From: CAYLNH01 sp964384625 | GTDB lineage: Bacteria > Verrucomicrobiota > Lentisphaeria > JABSQK01 | Assembly (NCBI GenBank): GCA_964384625.1 | Contig: CAYLNH010000109.1 | Span: 1 to 21,502, forward strand | Length of the DNA stretch: 21,502 nt | Reading direction: 5' to 3' | Part shown: positions 13,684 through 21,502 of the stretch, piece by piece | How the letters are laid out: every line of letters begins with the position of its first letter | Numbering within the stretch: position 1 is the first letter of the stretch | The notes under the pieces: model-generated | What the model was told of the DNA's origin: nothing | The model's input: only the letters and a program-made list of their open reading frames with translations | Database searches by the model: none | Program-made: the position numbers and the translations under genes

Positions 13684-16362
13684 ATGTCTGACCGAAATCC
13701 TTGGCTCCGGCCCGCCAACAACGACACCGAAGTGCGCGAGTGGCTGGAATCTCTGGAGTGGGTGCTGGAAGAAGAGGGACCGGAACGCGCCCGCCATCTG
13801 CTCAATCAGATGGAACTGTTGATGCGCAAGCGCGGCCTGATCCGGCCGCCGTCGGCGATCACGCCGTATCTCAACACGATCCCGCCGAATAAACAGGCGC
13901 CGTTCCCCGGCAGCCGCGAGATCGAGCGCCGGATCAAGAGCATCATCCGCTGGAACGCCATGGCGATGGTCGTGCGCGCCAACAAGGACTCCAACGTCGG
14001 CGGCCATATCTCGACGTTCGCGTCGTCCGCGACGCTGTTGGAAGTCGGGTTCAACCATTTCTTCCGGGCGCCCGGTCCGGAGTACGGCGGCGACCTGATC
14101 TACTTCCAGGGGCACGCCTCGCCGGGCATGTACTCCCGCGCGTTTGTCGAGGGCCGGCTGGAAGCCGAACAACTGGTCAATTTCCGCCATGAACTGGCGG
14201 CCAACGGCGGTCTGTCGTCCTACCCGCATCCCTGGCTGATGCCGGACTTCTGGCAGTTTCCGACGGTGTCCATGGGCATCGGGCCGCTCGCCGCCATCTA
14301 CCAGGCGCGCTTCCAACGCTACCTCGAAGACCGCAGCCTGAAGCCGCGCCACGGCGGTAAGGTTTTCATCCTCATGGGCGACGGCGAGAGCGACGAGCCC
14401 GAAGCCCTCGGCGCCCTGCACCTGGCCGCTCGCGAGAACCTTGATAATCTGGTCTTCTGCGTCAACTGCAATCTGCAGCGGTTGGATGGTCCGGTCCGCG
14501 GCAACGGCAAGATCATCCAGGAACTCGAGGGCGTTTTCCGCGGCGCCGGCTGGAACGTGATCAAAGTCGTCTGGGGCAGCGACTGGGACCCGCTGCTCGA
14601 AAAGGACGACAGCGGTCTGCTGGTGAAACGCATGAATGAATGCGTCGACGGCGATTTTCAGAAGTTCAGCGTGGAATCCGGCGCCTATATCCGCGAGCAC
14701 TTCTTCGGCAAATACCCGGAGTTATTGCAGCTGGTCGAGAACCACACTGACGAGCAGTTGCGCAAACTCAGTCGCGGCGGCCATGACCCGGCCAAGGTCT
14801 ACGCGGCCTTCAAGAATGCCTGGGAACATAAAGGCGCGCCGTCGGTCATCCTGGCCAAGACCATCAAGGGCTATGGCCTCGGCGAAGCCGGTGAGGGCAA
14901 GAACATCACGCACCAGCAGAAAAAGCTGAACGTGGAAGAACTGCGCGAATTCCGCAGTCGCTTCGGCATTCCGATTTCGGATGAAGACCTCGCCGCCACG
15001 CCGTTCTTCCGGCCAGCTGAAGACAGCCCGGAAATGGTCTATCTCCGCGAACGCCGCGATGCGCTCGGCGGCTCGCTGCCCGCCCGCCGGCGGGAGTGCG
15101 AACCGATCACCATGCCAAACGACGACGCCTTCAACGAATTCTTCGACGGCAGCGGCGGGCGGACGATTTCAACCACCTTCGCCTTCGTCCGGCTGCTGTC
15201 CAGACTGCTCCGCGACGCCAACGTCGGCAAGCAGATTGTGCCGATCATACCGGACGAAGCCCGGACCTTCGGCATGGACCCGTTATTCCGGCAGGTCGGG
15301 ATCTACAGCAGTCGCGGCCAGCTCTATGAGCCGGTCGACTCCGACCAGCTCGCGTACTACAAAGAAGCGAAGGACGGCCAGATCCTCGAGGAAGGCATCA
15401 CCGAAGCCGGCGCCATGTCGAGCTTCATCGCGGCCGCCACGTCCTACTCGACGACCGGAGTGCCGACGATTCCGTTCTACGTTTACTACTCGATGTTCGG
15501 CTTCCAACGCATCGGCGACTTCGCCTGGGCTGCCGGCGACAGCCGCGCCCGCGGCTTCCTGCTGGGCGGCACCGCCGGTCGCACGACGTTGAACGGCGAA
15601 GGTCTGCAGCACCAGGACGGCCACAGCCACGTGTTGTCCAGCACGATCCCGAACCTGCGGTCCTACGACCCGGCGTTCGCCTACGAAATCGCTGTTATCG
15701 TGCGCGAAGGCATCCGGCGCATGTATGTCGACCAACACGACGAGTTCTACTATCTCACGCTGCACAACGAAGACACATACGAGATGCCCGCCATGCCGGA
15801 AGGCGTCGAAGACGGCATCGTCAAAGGCCTCTATAAGTTCCGGACATCCGATCTCAAGCAACCGGCGGCCCGGGCCCACCTGTTCGGCAGTGCCGTTGCC
15901 GTGCCGATCGCGCTGCGCGCCGCCGCCTGGCTCGAAGAGCATCTCAAGGTCGCCGCCGATGTCTGGAGTGCCACGAGCTATGTCGAGTTGCGGCGCGACG
16001 GCCTCGACTGCGATCGCTGGAACCGCCTGCATCCCGGGAAGAAAGCCAGGACCCCCTATGTCGCCGAGGTCCTCAGCAAGGAAGACGGCGTGATCGTCGC
16101 GGCCAGCGACTACATGAAGATCCTGCCGGACGGCATCCGGCCGTGGGTGCCGCTGCCGTTGACTGCGCTCGGCACCGACGGGTTCGGTCGCAGCGATACG
16201 CGGGAGGCCCTGCGCGATCACTTCGAGATTGACCATCGCTTTATGATCCTCGCGGTCGTGCAGTCGCTCGTCAACGAGGGCAAACTGAAATCCGCCGATC
16301 TCAAGAAGGTCATCAAAGACCTCCAGATCGACCCGGAAAAAGCAAATCCGCACAGCGCCTGA
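13684..16362 (+). CDS. aceE: Pyruvate dehydrogenase E1 component, homodimeric type
   Basis: An 892-residue protein, close to the usual length of about 890. It decarboxylates pyruvate with thiamine diphosphate and passes the acetyl group to the lipoyl arm of E2. It aligns by eye with the enterobacterial enzyme throughout: NVGGHISTFASSATLLEVGF (about 104-123), YFQGHASPGMYSRAF (140-154), and the ThDP motif G232-D-G-E-S-D-E-P-E through NCNLQRLDGP (261-270). The C-terminal transketolase-like domain ends with GTDGFGRSDTREALRDHFEI. ATG 13684 is preferred to GTG 13678, because GAGG at 13673-13676 is then spaced 7 nt from the start and the protein begins MSDRNPW. It lies 274 nt upstream of aceF, in the same direction. 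All expected catalytic blocks are present. Confidence 0.95.
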   Translation: MSDRNPWLRPANNDTEVREWLESLEWVLEEEGPERARHLLNQMELLMRKRGLIRPPSAITPYLNTIPPNKQAPFPGSREIERRIKSIIRWNAMAMVVRANKDSNVGGHISTFASSATLLEVGFNHFFRAPGPEYGGDLIYFQGHASPGMYSRAFVEGRLEAEQLVNFRHELAANGGLSSYPHPWLMPDFWQFPTVSMGIGPLAAIYQARFQRYLEDRSLKPRHGGKVFILMGDGESDEPEALGALHLAARENLDNLVFCVNCNLQRLDGPVRGNGKIIQELEGVFRGAGWNVIKVVWGSDWDPLLEKDDSGLLVKRMNECVDGDFQKFSVESGAYIREHFFGKYPELLQLVENHTDEQLRKLSRGGHDPAKVYAAFKNAWEHKGAPSVILAKTIKGYGLGEAGEGKNITHQQKKLNVEELREFRSRFGIPISDEDLAATPFFRPAEDSPEMVYLRERRDALGGSLPARRRECEPITMPNDDAFNEFFDGSGGRTISTTFAFVRLLSRLLRDANVGKQIVPIIPDEARTFGMDPLFRQVGIYSSRGQLYEPVDSDQLAYYKEAKDGQILEEGITEAGAMSSFIAAATSYSTTGVPTIPFYVYYSMFGFQRIGDFAWAAGDSRARGFLLGGTAGRTTLNGEGLQHQDGHSHVLSSTIPNLRSYDPAFAYEIAVIVREGIRRMYVDQHDEFYYLTLHNEDTYEMPAMPEGVEDGIVKGLYKFRTSDLKQPAARAHLFGSAVAVPIALRAAAWLEEHLKVAADVWSATSYVELRRDGLDCDRWNRLHPGKKARTPYVAEVLSKEDGVIVAASDYMKILPDGIRPWVPLPLTALGTDGFGRSDTREALRDHFEIDHRFMILAVVQSLVNEGKLKSADLKKVIKDLQIDPEKANPHSA

Positions 16363-16636
16363 AGAAGAAGGTGATCGGTTTCGGAATATGAAGAAAAAGG
16401 TATTCGGTAATCGGTTTCGGAATGAGAAGGTCATCATGTCGTCGCCCGGCAGGGGCGGCATATACCAGCCTGGGGCGAGGTTCGCCGCCACCCCAGGGAT
16501 GAGTTCAGCGCCGTGACCCACCGCGCCCCGCTTGGCGGGCCCCGCAGAAGGCGGCTCCGAAGCAACGATGGACACGGACGAAGTCAGAATCAGAGCAAAG
16601 ACCGGCAGCCAGCCGGCGCTCCGAACGGAGGCAACC
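16363..16636 (+). other. aceE-aceF spacer with tandem repeat and inverted copy of the dispersed hairpin
   Basis: ATCGGTTTCGGAAT appears at 16374-16387 and 16410-16423, 36 bp apart, within purine-rich GAAGAAGAAGG-type text. Then 16463-16504 carries the dispersed hairpin in reverse orientation (copy C): CCTGGGG at 16469-16475 pairs with CCCCAGG at 16491-16497. A further small stem CCCGC-TTG-GCGGG follows around 16528-16540. If aceEF is one transcript, these fold within it and could tune E1:E2 expression or mRNA decay. Confidence 0.65.
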
Positions 16637-17992
16637 ATGCCATTCGAATTCACTGTCCCGAATCTGGGCGAAAACGTCGAAAGCGCTGACGTCAGCAATA
16701 TCCTCGTCAGTGTCGGCGATCAGGTTTCAGCCGACCAGGAAGTGGTCGAAGTCGAAACCGGCAAAGCCGCCATGCCGATCCCGGTGCCGCAGGCCGGCAC
16801 GGTCAAGGAGATCCGTATCAATGAGGGCGACAGCGTGGCAATCGGCCAGGTGATCATGGTGCTCGACAGCGACGGCGGCGCGGTTGAAGCGCCGGCGGTC
16901 CAAACGGCGGCGGCACCGAAACCGGCCTCCCAACCAACACCAGAGCCGGCGCCGAAGTCCGAACCCGCCCCTAAACCAGCTCCTGCCGAGCCGACCGGCA
17001 AGCCGACCGCGAAACCGGCCGCCAAGCCGGCCGCGAAACCGGCCGCCAAGCCGGCGGCTGATGCTGACGACGGATCCCTCGTGCTGGCCCCGGCGTCGCC
17101 GGCCGTCCGACGCTTCGCCCGCGAAATCGGCATCGACGTCACTAAGATCACCGGCTCCGGCGACAACGGCCGGATCACCAAGGACGACGTGAAGGCCTAC
17201 TCCAAAAGCCTCAACACCCGTCTGGCTGACGCGCCCGCCGGCAAGACCGCTGAACGCCCGCTGCCGGACTTCAGCAAATTCGGCGATGTCAGCTACGAGA
17301 AGATGAGCAACATCCGCGTGGCCGCGGCGACGCATCTGAGTTACGCGTTTCACGTGATTCCGCACGTCACCCAGTATGACGAAGCCGATATCACCGACTT
17401 CGAAGCGCAGCGTAAGAAGTTCCAGGTGCGCGTCGACAAACAGGGCGGCAGCAAACTGACCGTCACCGCGCTGCTGCTGAAGATCTGCGCGCTGGCGCTG
17501 CGCAAGTACCAGAACTTCAACGTCAGCGTTGACATGCCGAATCAGAGCATCTACGTCAAGGACTACGTCAATATCGGTATCGCCGTCGACACGCCGCGCG
17601 GCCTGGTGGTTCCGGTCATCCGCAGCGTCGACGAGAAGAGCATCATCGAGTTGACCAACGAATTGACGGAGATCTCAACGAAAGCGCGCAGCGGCCGCAT
17701 CACGCTGGAGGACATGCAGGGCGGCTGCTTTACGATCAGCAACCTCGGCGGCATCGGCGGGACGCACTTCACGCCGATCATCAACTGGCCGGAGGTCGCC
17801 ATCCTGGGGGTCTCCCGCAGCGCCATGCAGCAGGTGTGGAACAAGGACAAGCAGGACTTCCAACCGCGGCTGATGATGCCGCTGTGCCTCTCCTACGACC
17901 ACCGGGTCATCGACGGCGCCGACGGCGCGCGCTTCCTCCGCTGGATCTGCGACGCCATCGAGAACCCGATGCTCGTTCTCCTCGAAACCTGA
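16637..17992 (+). CDS. aceF: Pyruvate dehydrogenase E2, dihydrolipoamide acetyltransferase
   Basis: A 451-residue E2 core protein that accepts acetyl from E1 on a lipoyl lysine and transfers it to CoA. Domains: a single N-terminal lipoyl domain (1-78) with Lys43 in ETGKAA; a Pro/Ala/Lys linker (about 85-142) containing tandem A-K-P-A units; a peripheral subunit-binding domain (about 148-190, ASPAVRRFAREIGIDVTKI and GRITKDDV); and the catalytic domain (about 215-451) with SYDHRVIDGADGARFL, His422 and Asp426 being catalytic. Many gamma-proteobacterial homologues carry three lipoyl domains; here there is one. Start ATG 16637 follows CGGAGG (16626-16631); an upstream in-frame ATG at 16532 lies in repeat-like sequence and is rejected. 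E3 is not encoded nearby. Confidence 0.95.
   Translation: MPFEFTVPNLGENVESADVSNILVSVGDQVSADQEVVEVETGKAAMPIPVPQAGTVKEIRINEGDSVAIGQVIMVLDSDGGAVEAPAVQTAAAPKPASQPTPEPAPKSEPAPKPAPAEPTGKPTAKPAAKPAAKPAAKPAADADDGSLVLAPASPAVRRFAREIGIDVTKITGSGDNGRITKDDVKAYSKSLNTRLADAPAGKTAERPLPDFSKFGDVSYEKMSNIRVAAATHLSYAFHVIPHVTQYDEADITDFEAQRKKFQVRVDKQGGSKLTVTALLLKICALALRKYQNFNVSVDMPNQSIYVKDYVNIGIAVDTPRGLVVPVIRSVDEKSIIELTNELTEISTKARSGRITLEDMQGGCFTISNLGGIGGTHFTPIINWPEVAILGVSRSAMQQVWNKDKQDFQPRLMMPLCLSYDHRVIDGADGARFLRWICDAIENPMLVLLET
17008..17056 (+). repeat. Tandem 12-bp repeat encoding the A-K-P-A linker
   Basis: GCGAAACCGGCC and GCCAAGCCGGCC-type units alternate about four times in the aceF linker. The third positions differ between units while the residues stay constant, so the protein repeat is maintained by selection rather than being a fresh slippage product. 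Confidence 0.6.
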
Positions 17993-18013
17993 CGCACCAC
18001 TCCGGTTTCTGCG

Positions 18014-18031
18014 GCCGGCATTCTTGCCGGC
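18014..18031 (+). terminator. Possible terminator after aceF
   Basis: GCCGGCA-TTCT-TGCCGGC is a perfect 7-bp stem with a 4-nt loop, 21 nt after the aceF stop, followed by the pyrimidine run TTCTCCT. The T-tract is weak. The left arm is part of the 18-bp repeat also found before aceE (13536-13553). Confidence 0.45.
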
Positions 18032-18135
18032 TTCTCCTAACCGCTGCAACGCCGGCTCCGCATGGGGCCGGGGTGCACAAGCCACATCCTGCCGGTTCCG
18101 AAGGGCGGCAAGCACGCCGCCCGCCGTAGCCCGGC

Positions 18136-19245
18136 TCAGACGCGCAGCGGGTACGTCTTCACCCAGTCGCCGACGGCCTTGATCGTGTCCGGCGTGGCGA
18201 AGGGAGGCATGACGCCGGCGGACGTGACGGCGATGCCGCGATGATGCGGCAGTTCGTCCAGGTCCGCTTCGATCTTGGCGATGATCTCGTTCGCCGGCTT
18301 CAACCACAGCATCGCGTTCGTCCCGCCGATCAGACAGGTGTTCGGACAACCCGTGCGGCCGTCCAGCAAGGAGGTATTGCCCAGGGTCGGCGAGGTGAAC
18401 GCCTCGAACGCATGGACAGGCAGCTGGTTCAACTGCTCCAGGAGCCCCTTCAGATGCCCGCACATATGCAGGATCACACGTTTGCCGGCGCCCTCGATGA
18501 CGCTGCCGTAAGCCGTGATGTGTGGAAAGCAGTACCGTTTGTACTGCGCCGGCGAGATCAACGTGGTCGATGTGTTCTCCACCAGGTAGGTGGCGTCGGC
18601 GATGCTCTTGTCCGCCGCGACTTCTGCTTTACGCAGCAGGTTCTGATGCATCGCATCGAAGAGATCCTCGACTTCGTCCCGGGCGTCCAGTAAAAAGAAA
18701 TGCGCATTCTCGACACCGGCGAGGTGCTCGACGAACATCATCAGCGGCGACTCGCCGATGCCGTCCACCCAGACGGCGTCATCGGGAGCCGCGGCAATTC
18801 GCTCGCGGCCTTTGACCAGGTTGTCTTCGTTCACTTCCACCCGGGCATCGCGGTACCATGCCGCCATGGTCGTGATGTCCTCCTTCGACTTCACCGGGAA
18901 CGTCATCGGATGCCACGACGCCGATGCCGGGTCGTGGCTCAGCGTGGATTCCAGCTCCTTGTCGCCGACGCGATAGACGACTTGCCGCGTGCTGTCGTCG
19001 ATCTTGCGGTTTCCGCCGGAACTGTTTGGCCGCACCTCCCGGTGGCAGCCGGGAATATGGTTGTGATTGTCACTGCCGATGTAGCTGTGGAAATCGGTGT
19101 TGTTCATCTTGGCGAACTTGCCCCGGCGCATGGTCTGGTAGTTGCCGCCGAGCTTCGGCCAGAAGAGCAGGCGGTCAACGGGTTTCATGTCGAGCGCGGC
19201 AAGCCACCGTTCACGGACGGTCATGGTCTGGGTCAGAACTGTCAT
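18136..19245 (-). CDS. UroD/MtaA-like protein
   Basis: A 369-residue member of the uroporphyrinogen decarboxylase fold family. It lacks the canonical heme-pathway N-terminal signature but has the zinc-site style H260-M-C262-G-H264 (ILHMCGHLKGLLEQL) and a later Cys304 before IGGTN, as in corrinoid or thiol methyltransferase relatives (MtaA/CmuA class) and the many UroD-like proteins of Lentisphaerota. It is therefore more likely a methyl- or small-molecule-processing enzyme than a heme enzyme; the substrate is unknown. ATG 19245 has AGAGGA upstream (19254-19259), and that site overlaps the stop of the IclR gene 12 nt away, so the two are one operon. An alternative start is Met8 at 19224. No corrinoid protein is encoded nearby. 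Confidence 0.75.
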   Translation of the reverse strand: MTVLTQTMTVRERWLAALDMKPVDRLLFWPKLGGNYQTMRRGKFAKMNNTDFHSYIGSDNHNHIPGCHREVRPNSSGGNRKIDDSTRQVVYRVGDKELESTLSHDPASASWHPMTFPVKSKEDITTMAAWYRDARVEVNEDNLVKGRERIAAAPDDAVWVDGIGESPLMMFVEHLAGVENAHFFLLDARDEVEDLFDAMHQNLLRKAEVAADKSIADATYLVENTSTTLISPAQYKRYCFPHITAYGSVIEGAGKRVILHMCGHLKGLLEQLNQLPVHAFEAFTSPTLGNTSLLDGRTGCPNTCLIGGTNAMLWLKPANEIIAKIEADLDELPHHRGIAVTSAGVMPPFATPDTIKAVGDWVKTYPLRV

Positions 19246-19257
19246 GGTTTTATTCCT

Positions 19258-19953
19258 CTAAATGACGATGCGCCTGGAAAGCCGCGCGGCGGCGGCCTTC
19301 ACCTTCTGTTTCAATGATTCGGTTTCGTCGCCGATCTCGGCGCGGTTGATTGCCGTGATGCCGATGGTGCCGACTACCTGGCCGGAGCCGTTGGCGAATA
19401 CCGGCGCCACCACGCGCAATACCTCGCCGCGAAGATCGCGGTGGACTGCCAGACAGCCGTCCGCCCGCAAGCGCGCCAACATTGCCGCGTCCACCTTGCC
19501 GGCCATGTCCAGGTCCTCCCGGAACGCCAGACAGGCCCAGCCGAACGGGTCGTTCGGCAACGGCCCCCAGTGCGTGCCGATGGTGGAATAGTGGAACGAT
19601 TCGTCCTTCTCCGTCTTGGCAATCAACGTCATGCCGCTGCCCGTAAGATCAAAAAACGCCGCTGACTCACAAGTTGCCGCCGCCAGTGCGTTGACTTCGG
19701 GCTTGACCATTTCGGCTCGCGACTGAACGCCCAATGCCTTGCGTGACAACGCCAGGAAGCTGCCGCCGAGAACGTAGTTGCCGGTGGTTTTGTCTTTATC
19801 CAGCAGTTCATCGGCAAGAAGCGCCTGCAGCATCCGCGACATCGTGGTCGGCGCCAGGTCATTGCAGCGCCGGCGCAGTTCATTGAACGGCAACCCCTCG
19901 GGCTCACCCGCGAGCAGGTCGAGCACGTGAAAGGTCCGTTTGAGGCTGTTCAT
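19258..19953 (-). CDS. IclR-family transcriptional regulator
   Basis: About 231 residues from ATG 19953. The N-terminal winged helix (SLKRTFHVLDLLAGEPEGLP, then ELRRRCNDLAPTTMSRMLQALLADELLDKDKTTGNYVLG) is characteristic of IclR regulators, followed by the GAF-like effector domain (about 75-231, with HWGPLPNDPFGWACLAF and VVAPVFANGSGQVVGTIGITA). The family usually binds DNA as dimers or tetramers and responds to a small aromatic or sugar-acid effector. A GTG at 19965 would add four residues; ATG 19953 is preferred by comparison with family N-termini, though its ribosome site is weak. It is the first gene of an operon with the UroD-like gene and is divergent from the aldolase, which it probably also controls through the AT-rich stretch at 19970-20020. 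Confidence 0.88.
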   Translation of the reverse strand: MNSLKRTFHVLDLLAGEPEGLPFNELRRRCNDLAPTTMSRMLQALLADELLDKDKTTGNYVLGGSFLALSRKALGVQSRAEMVKPEVNALAAATCESAAFFDLTGSGMTLIAKTEKDESFHYSTIGTHWGPLPNDPFGWACLAFREDLDMAGKVDAAMLARLRADGCLAVHRDLRGEVLRVVAPVFANGSGQVVGTIGITAINRAEIGDETESLKQKVKAAAARLSRRIVI

Positions 19954-19969
19954 CCTGGCGGCCACGGCA

Positions 19970-20020
19970 ATGCTATCGTTTATGATATTACAGTTGCTTA
20001 TTCGATACTAATATCGCCCG
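19970..20020. promoter_or_regulatory. AT-rich divergent promoter region upstream of the IclR gene
   Basis: This stretch (TATCGTTTATGATATTACAG and onward) is markedly AT-rich in a GC-rich window and lies directly upstream of the IclR start on the minus strand. Candidate -10 hexamers (TATCAT, TATCGA) are present on the minus strand. It is the likely site of IclR autoregulation; no clean operator palindrome was found. Confidence 0.4.
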
Positions 20021-20039
20021 GAAGTTCCACGTGTCAACC

Positions 20040-20433
20040 GGAATTTCGGGAAATGCGCCGGCGGCAGGTGAACCGGGACGCGGGGATGATAGGGTTATTC
20101 CTGCCGTTCTGTCGGCCGGAACCGGAGTTTGAGACCGAGGCGCAGGTGATTCTCCGCGGTGATGTCGCTTTGGCGACGAATCCGTTTGAACTCTTGGGCT
20201 ACTGCGGCACGCGGATGCGCTGCCGCAGCAGAGCACTGCAGGCGTTTCTGGTCCAACTTGCCAACGGCAATGGCGGCTACCCGCCGATGCCGCCCGCTTT
20301 GGATCACGGCCAGTACAGCGCCCTGACCAAGTCAGACCGGGTTGGCCCGGAAGGCGGCAGGACCCTCGTGGCTGAAATTGTGGCGACAATCAGCCGATTG
20401 CTCGGTGACCGCAAATACGAACGCACGCGCTGA
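20040..20433 (+). pseudogene. 3' remnant of a neutral-ceramidase-like gene
   Basis: From about 20118 the frame reads VILRGDVALATNPFELLGYC, then RSRALQAFLVQLANGNGGYP, then GQYSAL and SDRVGPEGGRTLVAEIVATI, ending at TGA 20431-20433. This matches, from my knowledge of the family, the C-terminal part of neutral/alkaline ceramidase-like proteins common in PVC bacteria (GDVA-x-x-TNPFELF, QTF-x-V-QLA-GYLPT, VGPEGG-x-x-LV). The large N-terminal domain with the metal and nucleophile residues is absent: upstream is only non-matching sequence and then the divergent promoter. Substitutions such as PPMPPA where LPTERA-like text is usual suggest decay. A short product from ATG 20053 is possible, but it would lack the active site. 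It is probably a deletion remnant next to the aldolase gene. Confidence 0.6.
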
Positions 20434-20466
20434 CGACAGCCGGCGCGGCAACAGGGAAGACAACGA

Positions 20467-21291
20467 ATGCGAAAGAGCCAGGTACTGCAGAAACTCCGCG
20501 CCGGCAAACCGGCGATTTTCTTCTGCTTCCACAACATCGATCCGAGTTTCTGGGAGATGTGGAGTCTGATGGGCATCGACTGTTTGTGGTTCGACATGGA
20601 ACACCACGCGCACAACATGGAGACCGCCAACCAACTGTTCCGCGCCACCCGTGTCGGCACGTCAGATGTCATCTGCCGCATCGGCAAAGGCGAATGGATG
20701 CGGATGGGACGCGCCCTGGAAGCCGGCGCCACAGGCATCCTCTATCCGAGAATCGATGACGCGGCCGAAGCCCGCGAAGTCGTCCGCTGGGCCAGGTTTG
20801 CGCCGCTGGGAGAACGCGGCTGCGACGGCGGCAACCCCGATATGCCGTACTGCGCCATGGACTACGCCGACTACGTCAAGACAGCTAACGAAGAAACGTT
20901 TGTTATCGTCCAGTGCGAATCGAAGAGCACGCTGCCGCACCTGGACGAGATCTTCGCCGTCGACGGCGTCGACGGCGTAATGCTGGGTCCGTGTGATTTC
21001 TCCGTGCTCTCCGGGTTCCCCGGGGAGATTGACCACCCGGACGTCTGGGCCGCGCTCGAACAGATTGCCGCCGCCGCCGAACGCGCCGGCAAGTACTGGG
21101 GCACAACTTGCGGTCCGATGGACAATGACCGGACCAGGCGCCTGCTGGACATGGGCGCCAGGCTCCTCTTCAGCGGCGGTGATCTCGGCATCATGAAGAC
21201 CGCGCTGGAGGAGTACGCCGCCAACTGGAAGCAGTTCGGCATCGAATTCAATAACCAACTCGCCGCCGGGAAATCCTATCTCGACAAATAG
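20467..21291 (+). CDS. HpcH/HpaI-family class II aldolase
   Basis: A 274-residue aldolase/citrate-lyase-like TIM-barrel protein. Such enzymes cleave 4-hydroxy-2-oxo acids (for example 2-keto-3-deoxy sugar acids) into pyruvate and an aldehyde, using a divalent metal. Visible motifs: WFDMEHHAHN (41-50, with Asp43 and the His46/His47 pair), Arg71 in CRIGKGEW (substrate carboxylate), EAGATGILYPRIDDAAEA (85-102), metal ligand Glu151 in QCESKS and metal ligand Asp177 in GPCDFS (GPxDLS in the family). The N-terminus MRKSQVLQKLRAGKPAIF is typical. ATG 20467 is preceded by AGGGAAG (20454-20460). The pyruvate it would release could feed the PDH complex encoded nearby, but the genes are separate units. 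It is likely under control of the divergent IclR regulator. Confidence 0.85.
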   Translation: MRKSQVLQKLRAGKPAIFFCFHNIDPSFWEMWSLMGIDCLWFDMEHHAHNMETANQLFRATRVGTSDVICRIGKGEWMRMGRALEAGATGILYPRIDDAAEAREVVRWARFAPLGERGCDGGNPDMPYCAMDYADYVKTANEETFVIVQCESKSTLPHLDEIFAVDGVDGVMLGPCDFSVLSGFPGEIDHPDVWAALEQIAAAAERAGKYWGTTCGPMDNDRTRRLLDMGARLLFSGGDLGIMKTALEEYAANWKQFGIEFNNQLAAGKSYLDK

Positions 21292-21502
21292 CCCTCGAGG
21301 ACGTGGACACGACGCCAACTTCGGGAAGCGCGACGGCCACAGCAGGCATCAGGTCAACAGCAGTCAGACGATCGGCTTCAGGCCGACGCCGTGGGGCCCA
21401 ACCCGGCAGAAATACCGGGACGACACCCGGCTTCGGTCGAGGCAATCTCCCGCACCCGGGGGCAGGGCATAGCTCCCACACCGGCCCGGAACGGCGCTGG
21501 AA
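21292..21502. other. Non-coding tail of the window
   Basis: No credible gene. Two small stems are visible: TCGGC-TTCAG-GCCGA around 21372-21386 and CCCGG/CCGGG at 21402-21419. Neither is followed by a T-tract, and both are more than 70 nt beyond the aldolase stop. Confidence 0.5.

Noticed and set aside
15283..16698. A 471-codon open frame on the minus strand
   Set aside because: It is antisense to aceE, which is strongly conserved; no independent evidence of coding.
18136..19245. Heme-pathway uroporphyrinogen decarboxylase (hemE)
   Set aside because: The N-terminal hemE signature is absent, and the HxC...C zinc-type residues and catabolic neighbours fit the MtaA/UroD-like group instead.

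Overview
The window is GC-rich bacterial chromosome. The gene mix points to the PVC superphylum, most likely Lentisphaerota, Kiritimatiellota or a planctomycete: a transmembrane Ser/Thr kinase with a DWG motif and a long repeat tail, a one-domain sulfatase, UroD-like and HpcH/HpaI-like proteins beside an IclR regulator, a Tat-exported HEAT-repeat protein, and intergenic regions packed with hairpins. This placement is inferred from gene content and style, not from a marker gene. No phage, transposase, CRISPR or rRNA was seen.

Layout. 1-2639 (+): a large inverted repeat, then a compact run of a TM2 membrane protein, an unrecognised exported protein, a 57-aa lipoprotein, a SUI1/eIF1-like translation factor and, separately, a Tat/HEAT protein. 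2640-3230: gene-free hairpin-rich repeat. 3231-8377 (-): a 1234-aa membrane Ser/Thr kinase followed by a predicted all-helical alpha/alpha-barrel protein. 8378-9127: gene-free, with a second large inverted repeat and a second hairpin array. 9128-11289 (-): a sulfatase translationally coupled (ATGA overlap) to a DPH6-type PP-loop ATPase. 11489-12520 (+): an alpha/beta-hydrolase lipoprotein. 12607-12680 (-): tRNA-Gln(TTG). 12809-13528 (+): an unrecognised 239-aa protein with a strong promoter placed so close that its mRNA may be leaderless.

13684-17992 (+): pyruvate dehydrogenase E1 (homodimeric aceE type) and E2 (aceF, one lipoyl domain). Together these convert pyruvate to acetyl-CoA; E3 (lpd) is not in the window. 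The spacer between them holds a short tandem repeat and a third, inverted copy of the dispersed hairpin. 18136-19953 (-): an IclR regulator followed 12 nt later by a UroD/MtaA-like protein. Divergent from these is a 3' remnant of a neutral-ceramidase-like gene (about 20118-20433), then an HpcH/HpaI-type aldolase (20467-21291). This last block looks like a small catabolic locus with a decayed member.

The most unusual items are: thirteen 23-25-residue repeats in the kinase tail; two symmetric inverted repeats of about 125-131 bp resembling non-autonomous mobile elements; the dispersed hairpin arrays; the sulfatase/PP-loop ATPase coupling; and the ceramidase remnant. I did not find a convincing complete new defence or biosynthetic system.
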